Source: Psoroptes ovis
Taxonomy: Eukaryota > Arthropoda > Arachnida > Sarcoptiformes > Psoroptidae
Assembly (NCBI GenBank): GCA_002943765.1
Contig: PQWQ01000004.1
Location: 3,162,001 to 3,226,000 of the forward strand
Length of the DNA stretch: 64,000 bases
Direction of reading: 5' to 3'
Of this stretch, positions 12,374 to 25,500 are shown piece after piece. Under the pieces are notes generated by a model. It did not search any database and was not told the origin of the DNA. It saw only the letters and a list, made by a program, of their open reading frames with translations. Position 1 is the stretch's first letter, and each line of letters opens with the position of its first letter. Position numbers and translations under genes: made by a program.

Positions 12374-14227
12374 GTTGATGTTTCAAAATCAATCAGATTA
12401 TCGAAAAAATTTTTTGAATTAAAAAAACAAAAAAAAAATCAAATTTAAAAATAAAATGAAACTTAAGTCAATTTTAAATGTTCAAAATTAAAAGATTAAA
12501 AAAAATGAAATTTATAAAAATTCTAGCAATTCTGATCGTATGATATTATGAATTCAAGATGATTGAGATGATAATTTTCCAAGAATGAATGAATTAATGA
12601 ATGAATGAAACACAATTAAAAAAATTCAAATGAAATCGAAAAATATTAAAACACCAAAATTAAAAAAAAATGATTAAATTTCAACGCGAAATTATGTTTT
12701 TTGAAATAATTATAAATCACAAATTTTGATGAAATCACTTGTTGATCGTTTGGTGGTTGATGAACAAATGAATGATTGAATTGTTTTCAAATTAAATCTT
12801 TTTGAGAAAAATAAATTTTCAAAATTTATGAAAACAAGTCAAACATTGTCCATGATGTAAATGTAAATAAACAAACATCACCGAAAAAAAAACGAACACC
12901 AATACGTTCGAAAATTCGAAATTCGAATTCGAATTCAAATTTCAATTTCGAATCTTCTCGTTGCCTTTCACCCTTTTTTTTAGTTTTTCGCCATCTGTGA
13001 GCAGACTAAAAACGATAGCCTTTGAAACCTATGTCATTTTGCGCATTTTTTTTTGCGCAACACGCGCAAATTTCGTCTATTTTTCAATTATTAATTATTC
13101 AATCTTTAACATCTAGCAATCGATGTTGTTTTTTGCCATTTTTTTTTTTTTTTTGCTACAAATATTCTCTCAATCCGCCAAGGTCATGATTTTAAATCAC
13201 CAATGAACTTTTGCTTTGATTAATGTTTTGCCTTTAACACTTTTTTTAAGTAAAATTAAAGCAAAGCAAAAATAAAATCTAAATTCAAGAATCAAATTTC
13301 AAATTCAATCCGAATCAAAAGTCATGCGTCATTTAAATAAAATTTAAAAAAAAGGACGAGTGTTGCGCTGTCTGTTGATGGTGAATTGAATTAGAGTTTT
13401 GAAAAAAAAAATTTTTGTTTATTTTTGTGAAATTTCATTTATTTTCATTTGTTGATTAAATAATAATAAATAAATTAATCAACAATTAATTATAACCTTT
13501 AAATTTATAAATTATTTTTAAAATTAATTTTAATGATTTTAATGATAGAGAAAAAGGTGAAATTTTCTAAAATTTACTTTATTTTCAAAAAAAAACAAAA
13601 TTCAAAATTGTTTCATTTATCAATATTATATTTCTTAAATTTTTTTTTTTTTTTTTGCCAAATTTTCAAGTGTATTACAATTAATAAATTAATAAACTGA
13701 TTAATCGATTATTTAATGATCAGATCAAATATTCAAATAGATTTTAATGAAATACTTAATTTCGATTTCTTTCAAAGAAACCCTCCCCTCAAAAAAAAAA
13801 AAAAACAAGATTTATTTATGAAAATTATGATGTAAATATGTCAATAATATATGTATGATCGATGAAATGAAATTGATTTGTGTGTGTGTGTGTGTGTGTT
13901 ATAATAATAATGAAGAGAAATAAAATCAAGGGAAAAAAATGTAAATAATTAAAATGATTAATGTAATTAATATAATAATTTGCCTCAAAATTGATGATGA
14001 TAATGATCGAATCAATAATGATGATGGTAATAAATTGATGATAATTTGATGATGAATTGATGTTATCATGTCGTATGTATCGTATATAGTATTGTGTGTT
14101 GATTTAAATTAAAATAAAATTTTAAACAACTTTTTCTGTGCATTATTTCATTAAAATTACATATCTTAGAATTTTTTTTTTGTAAATAATAAACTGTCAA
14201 ATGTTGAATCATCTACGAAATAAAAAC
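12374..14227. other. Intergenic region between SPO11 and caudal
   Basis: 1.85 kb without a recognisable gene. It should contain the SPO11 promoter near 12.4 kb and the caudal 3' UTR left of 14228. A (TG)n tract of about ten units lies at 13879-13899, with several A or T homopolymers. Confidence 0.6.
13879..13899. repeat. (TG)n microsatellite
   Basis: About ten uninterrupted TG units, probably inside the caudal 3' UTR or just beyond it. Confidence 0.85.
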
Positions 14228-17200
14228 TCATTGATCTAAATTGTTTGCTATCAGTGTAATTGAATTTAAATGCTGATTTGGTATTTGATGCGATTGTTGA
14301 TGATTCGTATGATAATGATTCATTGTTGATGTTGTTTGGTGGTGTTGTTGCTGCTGCTGTTGTTGTTGTTGTTGTTGATGATGATGTTGACCAAATCCAA
14401 TTGTTCCTATTCCTTGATTCATAATTGTACGCATTTGTTGGGCTGTAGCTGTTAATGCTGCTGCTGCTGATGCTGAGACTGCTGCTGTTGTTGTTGGTGG
14501 TGGTGTTGATGTTTGATATGAATTATTCTCATTATTCATAAATAATTGATTCAACTGTTGTTGTTGTTGTTGATTATTATTATTATCATTATCATTAGCT
14601 GGGTTTGATGACATTTTCGATAATGAAAATGCTGATGTTGCAGCTGATGATATTGGTGGTGATGGTGATGCTTTTTCTGTAGATATTTTGACCGCTGATG
14701 GTGTTGCTATTGCTTCAGCTTCAGCAATTTCTGATTTTACACTAACAGATGCATTAGTTGATGCTGATACCATCGATATTTTATTCGATACACTTGTCGA
14801 TACAATTGCCGCTGGTGATGTAGGAATATTTGTCAATCCATTATTATTATTATGTATTGTTGTATCCGATGATGTTGTCGTTGATGATAATGATGATGAT
14901 GATGATGATAATAATGATGTATGATGTCCATTATTATTATTATTATCTTTTATCAAATCGATTGGTTGATTGAAATGTTGTTGTTGTTGTTGGTGTTGTT
15001 GTTGATGTGTAACTAGATTAGTATTCGTATGAAGATGTGGATGATGATATTGTGTTGGCTGATGTGAATAATATGGATGATGACTTAAATGGCTACCTAA
15101 ATATGAATAATGTTGATATTGTTGATGATAATGATTAGCTAAATTATTATTATTATTATTATTAATATTATTGTTGTCATTATTATTAATAATTGCATTA
15201 TTATTATTATTATTATTATTTTGAAAATAATGATGTTGATGATGATAATGATTATAATCAGCAATTAATTGACCATTAAATGTTGTGGTTGTAGTCGATG
15301 TTGTTGATAAATATGGATCATGATCAGTAACATTTACAGCTGTCACTTGATCATCATTGATTGTTGATTCACCAAAAATTGATTGCATTGATTCATTATT
15401 ATTATTATTATTATCATTTGGATCATTATTTTTATCGATTACAATTGAACCACCATTTAATAGAAATGAATTTTCAGAATTTTTTCTTCCATTCAAATTT
15501 GATGTTGTTGATGATGTATTATTACCACCAATAATCATTATCGATGATGATGATGTCGATGTCGATGATGAATTATTTGAAGAATTTTTTCTTAATTTAT
15601 CTTTATTCTTTTTCGGAAATTCTTCTTTCTTTTTCGTTTGTTTACGATCTTTTGCACGACGATTTTGAAACCAAATTTTTACCTTTTAAAAAAATAAAAG
15701 TTGAAAAAAAACAAAGAGTTAATAATTACGAATGAATTAAATTACATCACATGTTATCATAAGAATCAATCAAATAATCGATACATTCATTGATTGATTT
15801 ATGATCAATTTTTCAAATCATGATGCAGATCATATAAGGAGCTAAAAAAATTTGAAAAATTGTCAATCGAAAATTTGGAAATCAATTCATTCATTTCAAT
15901 TAGATTCTATCATGTGCTATTAAGATATTTCAGATTTTGATTTCTCCATTTTAAGATACTTGAGCTTAAGGTTTTTCCTAGAAAAAAAAATATTGAAATA
16001 TATGGAAATGCATTGGAATAATTTCAATTGCTTTGAATTAATATCAAATTCTCATACATTTATCCGTCGAAAACATTATTGTGGGCTGTCATTCATTAAT
16101 TCATTTTCAAATATATAATTTGACGTAAATTTTTTTGATTATTTCAAACAATTACTTTGATTGTTTGCTCTTGTTATTTTTTTTATTATTCCATTTTATG
16201 CATATGTTTGTGTGTATTTGTTTGTTCTTTCACTATACAAACACAAAATTCAATTGTAATATTTACGAAAAAAAAAATTTTCAGTATAAATCTATGATAT
16301 TATCTCATTAAACTGTATGGTTGCTATGCAATACATGATCTCATATTGAATGAAATTATCATTAATTTCTTCTTTTTTTTCAACATTTAATGTTGAATTT
16401 ATATGAGTGTTATATATAAAATTTGATGCACAAAATATAGGTTCTTTTGATGAATTAATTAATTTATATAATTATTATTCTCATTCATCATTTATTTTAG
16501 CCAAAAAAAAAAAAAAAATGAAAGCTTACCTGCCGTTCAGATAATGCTAAACGTGATGCTAATTCAGTTTTACGTTTTATGGTTATATAACGTGAAAATG
16601 AAAATTCTTTTTCCAATTCGATACGTTGTATTTCACTGTAAACAACACGATATTTATCTTTGGTTCGTGTTTTTCCTAATTTAAAAATAAAAAAAAGAAA
16701 AATGAATTAATTAATAGATTAATTTGAATTGAAAAGAATTCAAATATTGAATTATATTAAATAAAATTTTTAATATTATTAAATTCACTCATTTGTGATA
16801 AGTGATAATATTATATGTGATTCACAAAATAATTTACAAATTACACAGAATGTGATCATATCAACTATGACTATCAATACTTTTAATACCAGCAATAATA
16901 GCAACATCAAAATGATGGTTTTCAGCGCATTTTTGAGCAAATAAAGTCATCAAATAATTTGTAATTTTAAACACACGAAATAAATGGCAGAAAAAAAAAT
17001 GTTACAAATATAAATTGATCAATAAATAAATAAAAAAAATTTGATGCACAAAATATTTGTTCGCTGGAATCATTGTTAATTGTGTTCATCTGAATTGTCA
17101 ACAACAATTTTTTTCCCGTATTTTGTTTTGAATTAATTCAGTTAATTTAGCGAAAATATTTAACCACCAATTTCGACATTGAAAGTTTGACACATGAAAA

Positions 17201-20200
17201 TAACAATTCATTACACCCGAAATTGGAATAGAAGAGAATAAATTTCAACATCTGTTCATGTTTGAATTCTTATATATATTATTTATTCAATTGCATTGAA
17301 TTTTTCGGTACAATTTTAGTATTTCTTCAAACAAATTTTACAAATGTATTATTGCATTTCAGGAATATATTGATATTTTATAATTTCAATTTGTAAATTA
17401 AGTAATTTAAATTCAAATAATATAAGAATAAAATTTACCAGAAAAATGGATTAAATTGTTTAGATTCAATTGCCCTTACAACCCTAATTCAGATCAAATC
17501 AACTAAATTGATCGATTCGATACATTGATTAACACATTTGATAAAGTTCAAGTTTTGCTCAAGTAATTTTTTTTTGTAAAATATTTGCCATCTTTGCTAA
17601 GAAATTTTCAAATGAAATTTCATTACTTTTGTTGTTAATTTCATTGTGAATAATGATGAAAAGCAATAAAATTAAATAATTTATTTGTAAAATACAAAAA
17701 AAAATCACATATAAACACATTGTAACATAAGAAAAAATAAAAAAATAAAAAATTGTTACATACTTTTAGCAGTAATAGCAACAATAATAATAATAATCAA
17801 TCAACATTTAAAAAACAAAAGGTGATGAAAATAATCATCAAAAAATAAAGATAAATCAAAGATGAAAAAAAAAAATGTTAAAAGACATCGAAACACATAT
17901 TGAAGATATTGAATAATAATATAAAGCAATCAATTGATTTTCAAGCCAAAATCAATCAATCAATCACCATCCAATTGATCGAAATTTGTCGAAATGAAAA
18001 TATTGAAATTAATTACATTCATATAATACGATTAGTTGAATATTTGAGAATAAAAAAAAATTAATTCAAAATTGAATATTTTCAAAAAAAAAACTAATCT
18101 CATTGTATGCAAATTGTGATTGCAAATCTTTGAATTTACTTGTCAGCCAATGTTTTTTTTTTACGATCCATCTCTCACCTTTTTGTATTTTGCTATTGTT
18201 GAAATATTCATTTATTAATTGAATTTTTTTTTTTTTTGCCACTTTAATAAAGCAACAACAGTGAATTGCACTTGCAATGAAAAGTGAAAATTGAATTGAA
18301 ATGAATGATGAAATTCATGAATTTTACAGCACAAGAAAAACGAAAAAATTGAAATCAAATCATTCAAGTTATGCTATGAATATATATATATATATGTGTG
18401 TGTGCATGTGGCCCTTGAGCTATTTTAAATTAATTTTGATAAATAAATTAATGAAGATGTGAATATTTATTTTTTTTATTGGTTTGAAAATTATTCATTC
18501 ATTCATTCATTTATTCATTTGATGATTCGTAAAATTTTTCAAAAACAAAAATAAAATTCAAATCTTTACGAGATTCTTCATATGAAGCTGATTTAGCTCT
18601 GTTTTATGCTCTGTTCTCGTGTATGATTTCAATCGTTTGGTATGTTTGGCTTTGGTTTTATGTTTCGCAAACACACACACACACACACACACTAAACACT
18701 CAGTCAAAATGGCGGAAACAATCAGAATTAAAAGCGAGGCAAAAAAAAAATGAATAAAATTCAATTTGAACATTATATTCAATCGAATTGAAATAATTTA
18801 CGTGATCGTAAATCGATTGAATAAAATGAAAATGAATCGAAATAAATAAACTGAAATCAATGACCAGCGAAACAAAAAAAAAATGACCAGAAAATGATTG
18901 AAATTGATTTATTCATCGATTCACATATGGAATGTATTATTCATTTTATACCCAAAAAATTCTTTCAGAAAAATTTCATTTCATTGATTCATTTCGTTTG
19001 AATCACCGTTTATCAAACAAAATTTCAACAGAAGCACATCAACAAACACCGATCAAACATGTATTTTATTTCAAATCACATTTTATTATCACATTGTGTA
19101 AAAAACATGGTGATGAATAAAATGAAAAGAAATGGCCATTGGCCATTTTGAATGATGATTCGACACCAACACACACACACATATTACTCGTAGCTGTTGA
19201 TGTTGATCATCATTATCATCACCATCATCGTTTTTCAATGGAAATAAATAAATAAATTCATTGATGTTTATTCATTAAATTTGTTTTGATTACTTTTCCT
19301 TCGTACATTTTTATGCAGAAAAAAAATGAATGAATGAATATACAAAAGGGATTGGTCATTTTGAATGTGAATGAAATTAAACATTTTTATGTCTCAAAGT
19401 TAAAGATAAAAATGTGTTAACGATTTATTTTAAATCATTCATTTGAATTCTTAAATGGTAAATGTTTGAATTTGTTTGTTCATTAAAATCAATGGAAAAT
19501 GAAGAAATTTTGTTTAAAATGAAATTTCAAACAACAAAAATTTTCCCGCTTATTTTCCATGCTTTTTTTTGCATTTTTTTTTTAAATTTAAATTTCATTG
19601 CCAATGAGATTTCACACAGGCAATGGATTTTGATTTTCAATTCATTTCATTCAATTTTGTTCAATACTTGAAAATTTCTGAGATGACTGAATTTCATGTA
19701 TGTAAATTTTGAATTTGAATTTTTTTTCTTAAAATTTTTCAGTGAAAAAATTCACGTTGAAAAACAAAAAAAAAATTTCCTCCAATCAATCAATCAATCA
19801 ACAAACAGATATGAAACTATGGCAAAAAATGACAAAATATAACAAACAAGCATCTCTTTCATTATTTGAATGCTTGGTAATTTGGTGAAATTAATATGTG
19901 AAATCACCTTGATTACTTTTTTTTTCTGTAATTCAGGTTCAAATTCATTGGTGACAATTTTCAGTCATCATTTGACCATGAATTTGCTTGTTTGCATTTG
20001 AAAAATTAATAAAAAAATATGTAAAAAAAGACTGAATTTGCTTCGAAATTAGTTCAATCAATGAACATATGAGTAGTTGTGATCATATTAATCAAATGAC
20101 AATTATAATTTTAAAAAAAAACTTAAATGCAACTTACCAGTATTTGATGATAATGAATTTGTATTTGTATTTTTCATCCAAGCATAAATATGTTTGTCAT

Positions 20201-22088
20201 TGTTATTATTATTATTTGTTTGATCATTATCATTAATATTGACTATTATTGATGATTTCGGTTGATGTTGTTGACTATTCAAATGATTTAAATGATTCAA
20301 TCGATTAGAATTATTATTAACATTATTATTATCATCATCCACATTATCATCGATTGGATCAATATTATTATCATGATTATTAATCAATAAATTCGATGTT
20401 CGATGATTAATATGATTATCATTATTAGCTTTGTTGTTGTTGTTGCTGCTGCTGCTGTTATTTCCATTATAACCATTAATAATATCTGCTGTTGTTGTAT
20501 TTGTATTTGTTGTTGTTGCATATAAATATGATGATGAACATGATGATGATTGTGGTGAATCGGTTGTTGTTATTGTCGTTGATTTTGTTGTCGTCGGTGT
20601 TGTTACTGCTGCTGCTTCGGCTGCTGTTGTTGTTGTCATTAATGTTTGTTGTATCAATGTTTTATTAAAACCAATACTTATTTTATTATTATTATTATTA
20701 TTATTAGTAGTAGTGTTTGATAATGATCGATGATTGAAAATTGGTGTTATTGATGATGATGATTGATTATGATGTAAATGTGATATATTTGTATTATTAT
20801 TATTATTATTTGTTTGTTGATGATAACCAATCGATGATAAATTCAATGATAATGGTGAACCATTACTATCATTTGAACCAGTTACACCTGAATCTGGACT
20901 TGAATTCATATGACCAATAAATGTTGATGTAGGATAATATGCTCCCGTATTAGCTACTGTTTCATCGGTTGTTGTACCAACATTTAATGGTGTATATGTA
21001 CCATTATTTGCCGCAGTCATCGATGTTGGTGATGAAAATAATGTATGTGGATATGAATAATTATAAAAATCTAAACCATTATTCGATGAACGATGTGATG
21101 AATATGGATTATGTGAATGTGGATGATGTGAATAAACTGAACTTAATTGATTTGTATACGATGCCATTTGATGATAAGTTGTTAACGGAGTATTTGTTGA
21201 CGTTGCTGAAGCAACATTTGACCAATCATGTGTTGTTGACATGTCCGGTATATAAGTTGTAGGATGATTTGAATTTTGAGGACTCGAATGTGAATAATGA
21301 GATTGTTGATGTAGATGAGGATGATGAGAATTATTTCTTGGCATTGCTTGCAACAATGGATGTGTAGCTGATTGTGCCATTAAATGATGATGATGATTGG
21401 TATTGTTTTCATTAGCGGCCATCATCAATGTTGATGATGATAAAATTGTACTATTCAAATTGGCTGGATCATTATCAGTCATATTATTATCGTTCGGATA
21501 GAATGGTGATGATATTGGTGGCATTATTAATTTCGAGGGTGTTGATTCAGGTGTACTGAATAAATTATTATTATTATTATAATTAAATGAAGAAGTGAGA
21601 TAATTATTATTTGCTGCCGCAGTTGTCAAGTTAATATAATGTTGCTGCAATTGTTGATGATGATTCCAAGATTCTTGATCGATATTTTGATTATCGTCGA
21701 TATTCGCATTGATTGAATTTAAATTTGTTTCGGCTGCCAATGATTCGATGATTGGTTTTGTTATCGAAGTTGTTAAATCTAATTCATTATGATTATTAAT
21801 ATTATTATTATCAATATTAGTCGATATTAAATTTAAAATAATTCCATTATCTGTATCATTATTATTATTATTGGAATCGATTTCAATCAATTGATTATCA
21901 CTTGCTAATGTTTCATTAGCTGATACATATGATGGTAATTTTAAATCAAAATTTATTGATTGACCATCATTTAAATCATTATTATCATTATTGTTGTTGT
22001 AATTGCTATCAATTTTATTTTCATTATTCGCATTGCTGATGCCGTTATGATCTTTATCATTATCATGAATAAATATTTGTCTTTTCAT
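14228..22088 (-). CDS. cad: Homeobox transcription factor Caudal/Cdx (three coding exons)
   Basis: ParaHox transcription factor that patterns the posterior body and gut in arthropods; nuclear. Coding exons: 22088-20138, 16675-16530, 15682-14228. The joins are phase 1 (ACTG|GTAAGT) and phase 0, giving 1183 residues. The hexapeptide YAWM (residues 635-638) replaces the usual YPWM and precedes the homeodomain at about 656-715 (GKTRTKDKYRVVYSEIQRIE ... VKIWFQNRRAKDRK). The Arg/Lys-rich N-arm, Gln50 and Asn51 are present. The second intron splits the homeodomain between positions 44 and 45, a common homeobox position. The rest is Asn-, His-, Gln-, Ser- and Thr-rich low complexity, which makes the protein more than twice the length of the fly protein. 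An acceptor-like TTTATTCAG|GT directly precedes the start ATG, so a 5' non-coding exon, or less likely a short coding one, may lie upstream. Confidence 0.94.
16676..20137 (-). other. First intron of caudal, 3.5 kb
   Basis: The longest intron inside a coding region of the window, while most others are under 100 bp. It holds no recognisable gene. It contains a (CA)n tract at 18670-18692 and an (AT)/(GT) tract near 18380. It is a candidate site for intronic enhancers. The second intron (15683-16529, 847 bp) also lacks genes. Confidence 0.7.
18670..18692. repeat. (CA)n microsatellite
   Basis: About eleven CA units in the first caudal intron. Confidence 0.85.
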
Positions 22089-22497
22089 ACCTGAATAAAT
22101 TAATGTAAAGTGATTATAATGATAAAATTTAATTATTAAGAATTGATTGAGAAAAATTTTCTAATTAAAATCATTAATTTTTAGACAACAAACTAATTAA
22201 TGTTTATGAAAAAAAAAATTGAAATCAAAGAAATGAACAAAACAAAAAATATATGAGACTAATAATTTAATAATTACACTGTTCATTTATATATATATAT
22301 ATATTTAAATTGACAAAGATACAAAAAGTAGAAGAAGACAAAGCAGAGAAAATGAAGATTTAATTTTTTTTTTTTTTTTTTTTTGATTATTTTTTAATTA
22401 TTATCATTTCACTCTCTATCTCTCACTATCTTTTTTTTGCTTTTCTCTTTGTTTGTTCTCATTGGTTGTCATCGTTATCACTGAAATAATTGTCACT

Positions 22498-22570
22498 GAG
22501 ATAATCGGAAGATTGGTAAAATATAATCAAAGGAGATAATCAGAAAAAGATGGTCAAAAGGAGATAATCG
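22498..22570. promoter_or_regulatory. Cluster of three GAGATAATC (GATA-type) motifs
   Basis: GAGATAATC occurs at 22498-22506, 22533-22541 and 22561-22569, twice preceded by a further G. AGATAA is the core bound by GATA factors. The cluster lies about 0.4-0.5 kb upstream of the first coding exon of caudal. Regulatory function is inferred from position and repetition only. Confidence 0.3.
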
Positions 22571-25500
22571 ATAAAATGATCAAACTTTACATACAGATTT
22601 CATTTTTTTTTCTTGTTGCTGCACCAGAAAACAAAAAAGTTTGTTGCAATTTACACTTGAATTAATCAATGTTTTCAAACAATTGAAACCAAGAAAATTT
22701 TGAAAAAAAAAATTTGAAATAATTTCAATTTTATTGATTTTATTGAATAATATTCACAAAAATCAAAGTGACAAACAAACAAACCAAAAAAAAAAAAAAA
22801 AACAGCAAAAAATCAAATATAGTTGTGAATCATATTCTTACGATCATATTCTTGTTCTTTGAATTTTCTTGAAATTTAAATATTCAAATTTGAAAAATCA
22901 ATATCAAATTCACGTTCACTAAAAAACACACATACAGCATCAGTAATATGAAATAATATGTCAAAAAAACAATTTATTTTATTTTTTTTCTTGAAAAAAA
23001 TGTTTTAACCAAGCAAACAAGCAAAAATAATAATAAATGCTGAAAACCAGTTGAAAAATTGAACATGTATATTTATATTTTTACAAGTGTATTTTTTTTT
23101 CTTTGACTTGATTCGACTTGAATTCATCAGCAAAAATCAGAGGAAAAAATTCATAAATGTCCATGAGATACATGAAACGTGTATTACACACACACTCATA
23201 CACAAGCAATGTACAATTATTTTGTTGTGTAAATGTGAACAAGTTCTCTGTTTTTACACATAGAAAATACACACAGCACAACAACAACACACGATAGTTT
23301 GCACATATTTTTTTTTTTTTTTTTTTTGAAATTTGTGTACATTTCTGTGTGCGTATTTCTATGTGTATTTGATCAAAATGTTTTTGGAAAATTGCATTGG
23401 AAAATGTAGCGAAAATATATACATATATTTTTGTTTTCAATTGAAAACACATGGAAATAAAAAAAATTTTTTGCCAAAATAAATGATATTGAAACAAATT
23501 ATTATGAAAGCTTCTCAAACAACTCCGCCTAAACTTGTAATTGTAAACTCCTAAATTGTGATTGTAATCGTATATGATTTGAATGTAGAATCATTGAAAA
23601 TTCATTCAAACTAAGGCGTATCGATGATGAAATAATCCGGACATCGTACATCCTACTATGTTGAGTTTTTGGTTTTTGAAAATCCAAAATTTTTTTCTCA
23701 TATATTTTTCATTACAAACTAATGTATATTCGTTGTATATGTTTTTGATGATTGAAATTGAAATGAAAATTTTTTTTTTCGAATGATAGCAAGGAATAGC
23801 GAAGCTAAAAGCGAAGCGAAAATTTTTGGAAAAAATAAAAATAAAAAGTAAATAAAAATTGATATGAAAAGAAAATCAAACACAGAATCGGTCGTATGTG
23901 TTTGTTTTTGGTCAAAATAAAATTTCAAAAAAGCTTAATGTAAAGATATGTGTATGATGCACATGATGTATTGATGAAATATATTTGAAATCGTGAACTT
24001 AAGCATTATAATGCTTCACAAGAATCTATGTGATTTGAATCTATGGAAAATAATGATAATAGTTACATTAATGATTTTCAAAAAATTTCTTTGCATCCAA
24101 TTTATTTGAATTTATTCCATTGTTTTTCGATCAAATGTTCAGAGAAAATTTTGGTAAAATTAGGAGAAAAAATTCCATAGAAAACTACTAAACTTGTACA
24201 GACCCTCGGTAAAAGGTAAGAACCTAAGCCAAGAAAATATTCCGGAAAAAATATTCAAAGGTAAAAATGCACCAGAAAATTGCTGATTGCCAAGGTAACC
24301 AACCGATCAAACAGTCAACCATCATAATCATCACAATGATGATATTTGACAGATTTACTTTGAAATTAAACCATTTTGTTGGCGTATTTTTTGCTGGAAA
24401 AAAACAATCAACAAACAAAGGCAACAAATTTAACTGATAATCAGACCAGAAAAAAAAGATGGAAAATTAATCAAAATTTAACACCAAAATCATTATCATC
24501 ACTGATGATGATGACAATAATTATTGCTTGCCTATGACTTGTCGCACAGAGTTTTTTAAAACATACACACCTGAGGCATACATATGCACACATACAGACA
24601 CCAGAAAACACAATACCAAAAAAAATACATTGACAACAATGTCAATAGAAAATAACCGGCAACAAAATAATACGGGAAAGCGACAATTTATTTGGTTTAA
24701 AATTTTATAATTAAACCAAACTAAAATAATATGAAAATAAACAGGAAGATTTATTTTTTATTTTGATGTTGTTTGAATACGAAAAAAGAGGATGCAAATG
24801 ATATGAGGCTCATTAGACAAATTTTCGACTATTTCCAGGTGTTGATTTGCTTTTGAATTGAGGAAAACATTGATTGATTAGATATAATTAATCGCGATTT
24901 GATCGGAATTGATTCAATTTCAAATTTTAAAATGAAATCGAAAAACAAAATTTGAAAAACTTAAAACTGAGTCAATTAAAATTGACCAAGAGTTTTCTCT
25001 TCAAAATATTCATCGACAAATGATGACAACAACAACAACAACATTGCTGAAAGCTAAAGGTCATTTTTTTTTTGCATTTTTAAAATCTTATCAAACATTT
25101 TCAAAAATAAGTATTGTTTTCACACACAGCTTTTTTAGCATTATCTTGCTAATTTACACGTGTATAATTTTATTCAAATACGAGTGATTCATTGAATTAA
25201 GCTAAAAAATCAGCCAAAAGACTCAAAGATTTGCTGGGTCATCCATCAAATATTTCTATTTTTCTTTGGTCAAATCGGTCAAACAAAAATTCTTTGAGAA
25301 TCAACGAGAGAAACAACGGCAGCAACCACAAAATCAAATGAATTTCTTTGATTTTTTTTCCGATCCAAAATCATCAAATCCATAAGAATTTCGGTGTTTC
25401 TCACCTTTTACCTTCTTGTTGTTAAACATTACAAGGTTCGTAAAGGTAAAACGTTAAAAAAAGAATGTTTGAATACGAACCAACACAAATGAATCATAAA

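Noticed and set aside
14688..15735. Plus-strand open frames of Asp/Val/Ala-rich sequence
   Set aside because: Antisense shadows of trinucleotide repeats in the last caudal exon.
23081..23518. 145-residue minus-strand open frame
   Set aside because: AT-driven sequence with a CA-repeat derived segment; no domain, splice context or conserved-looking motif.
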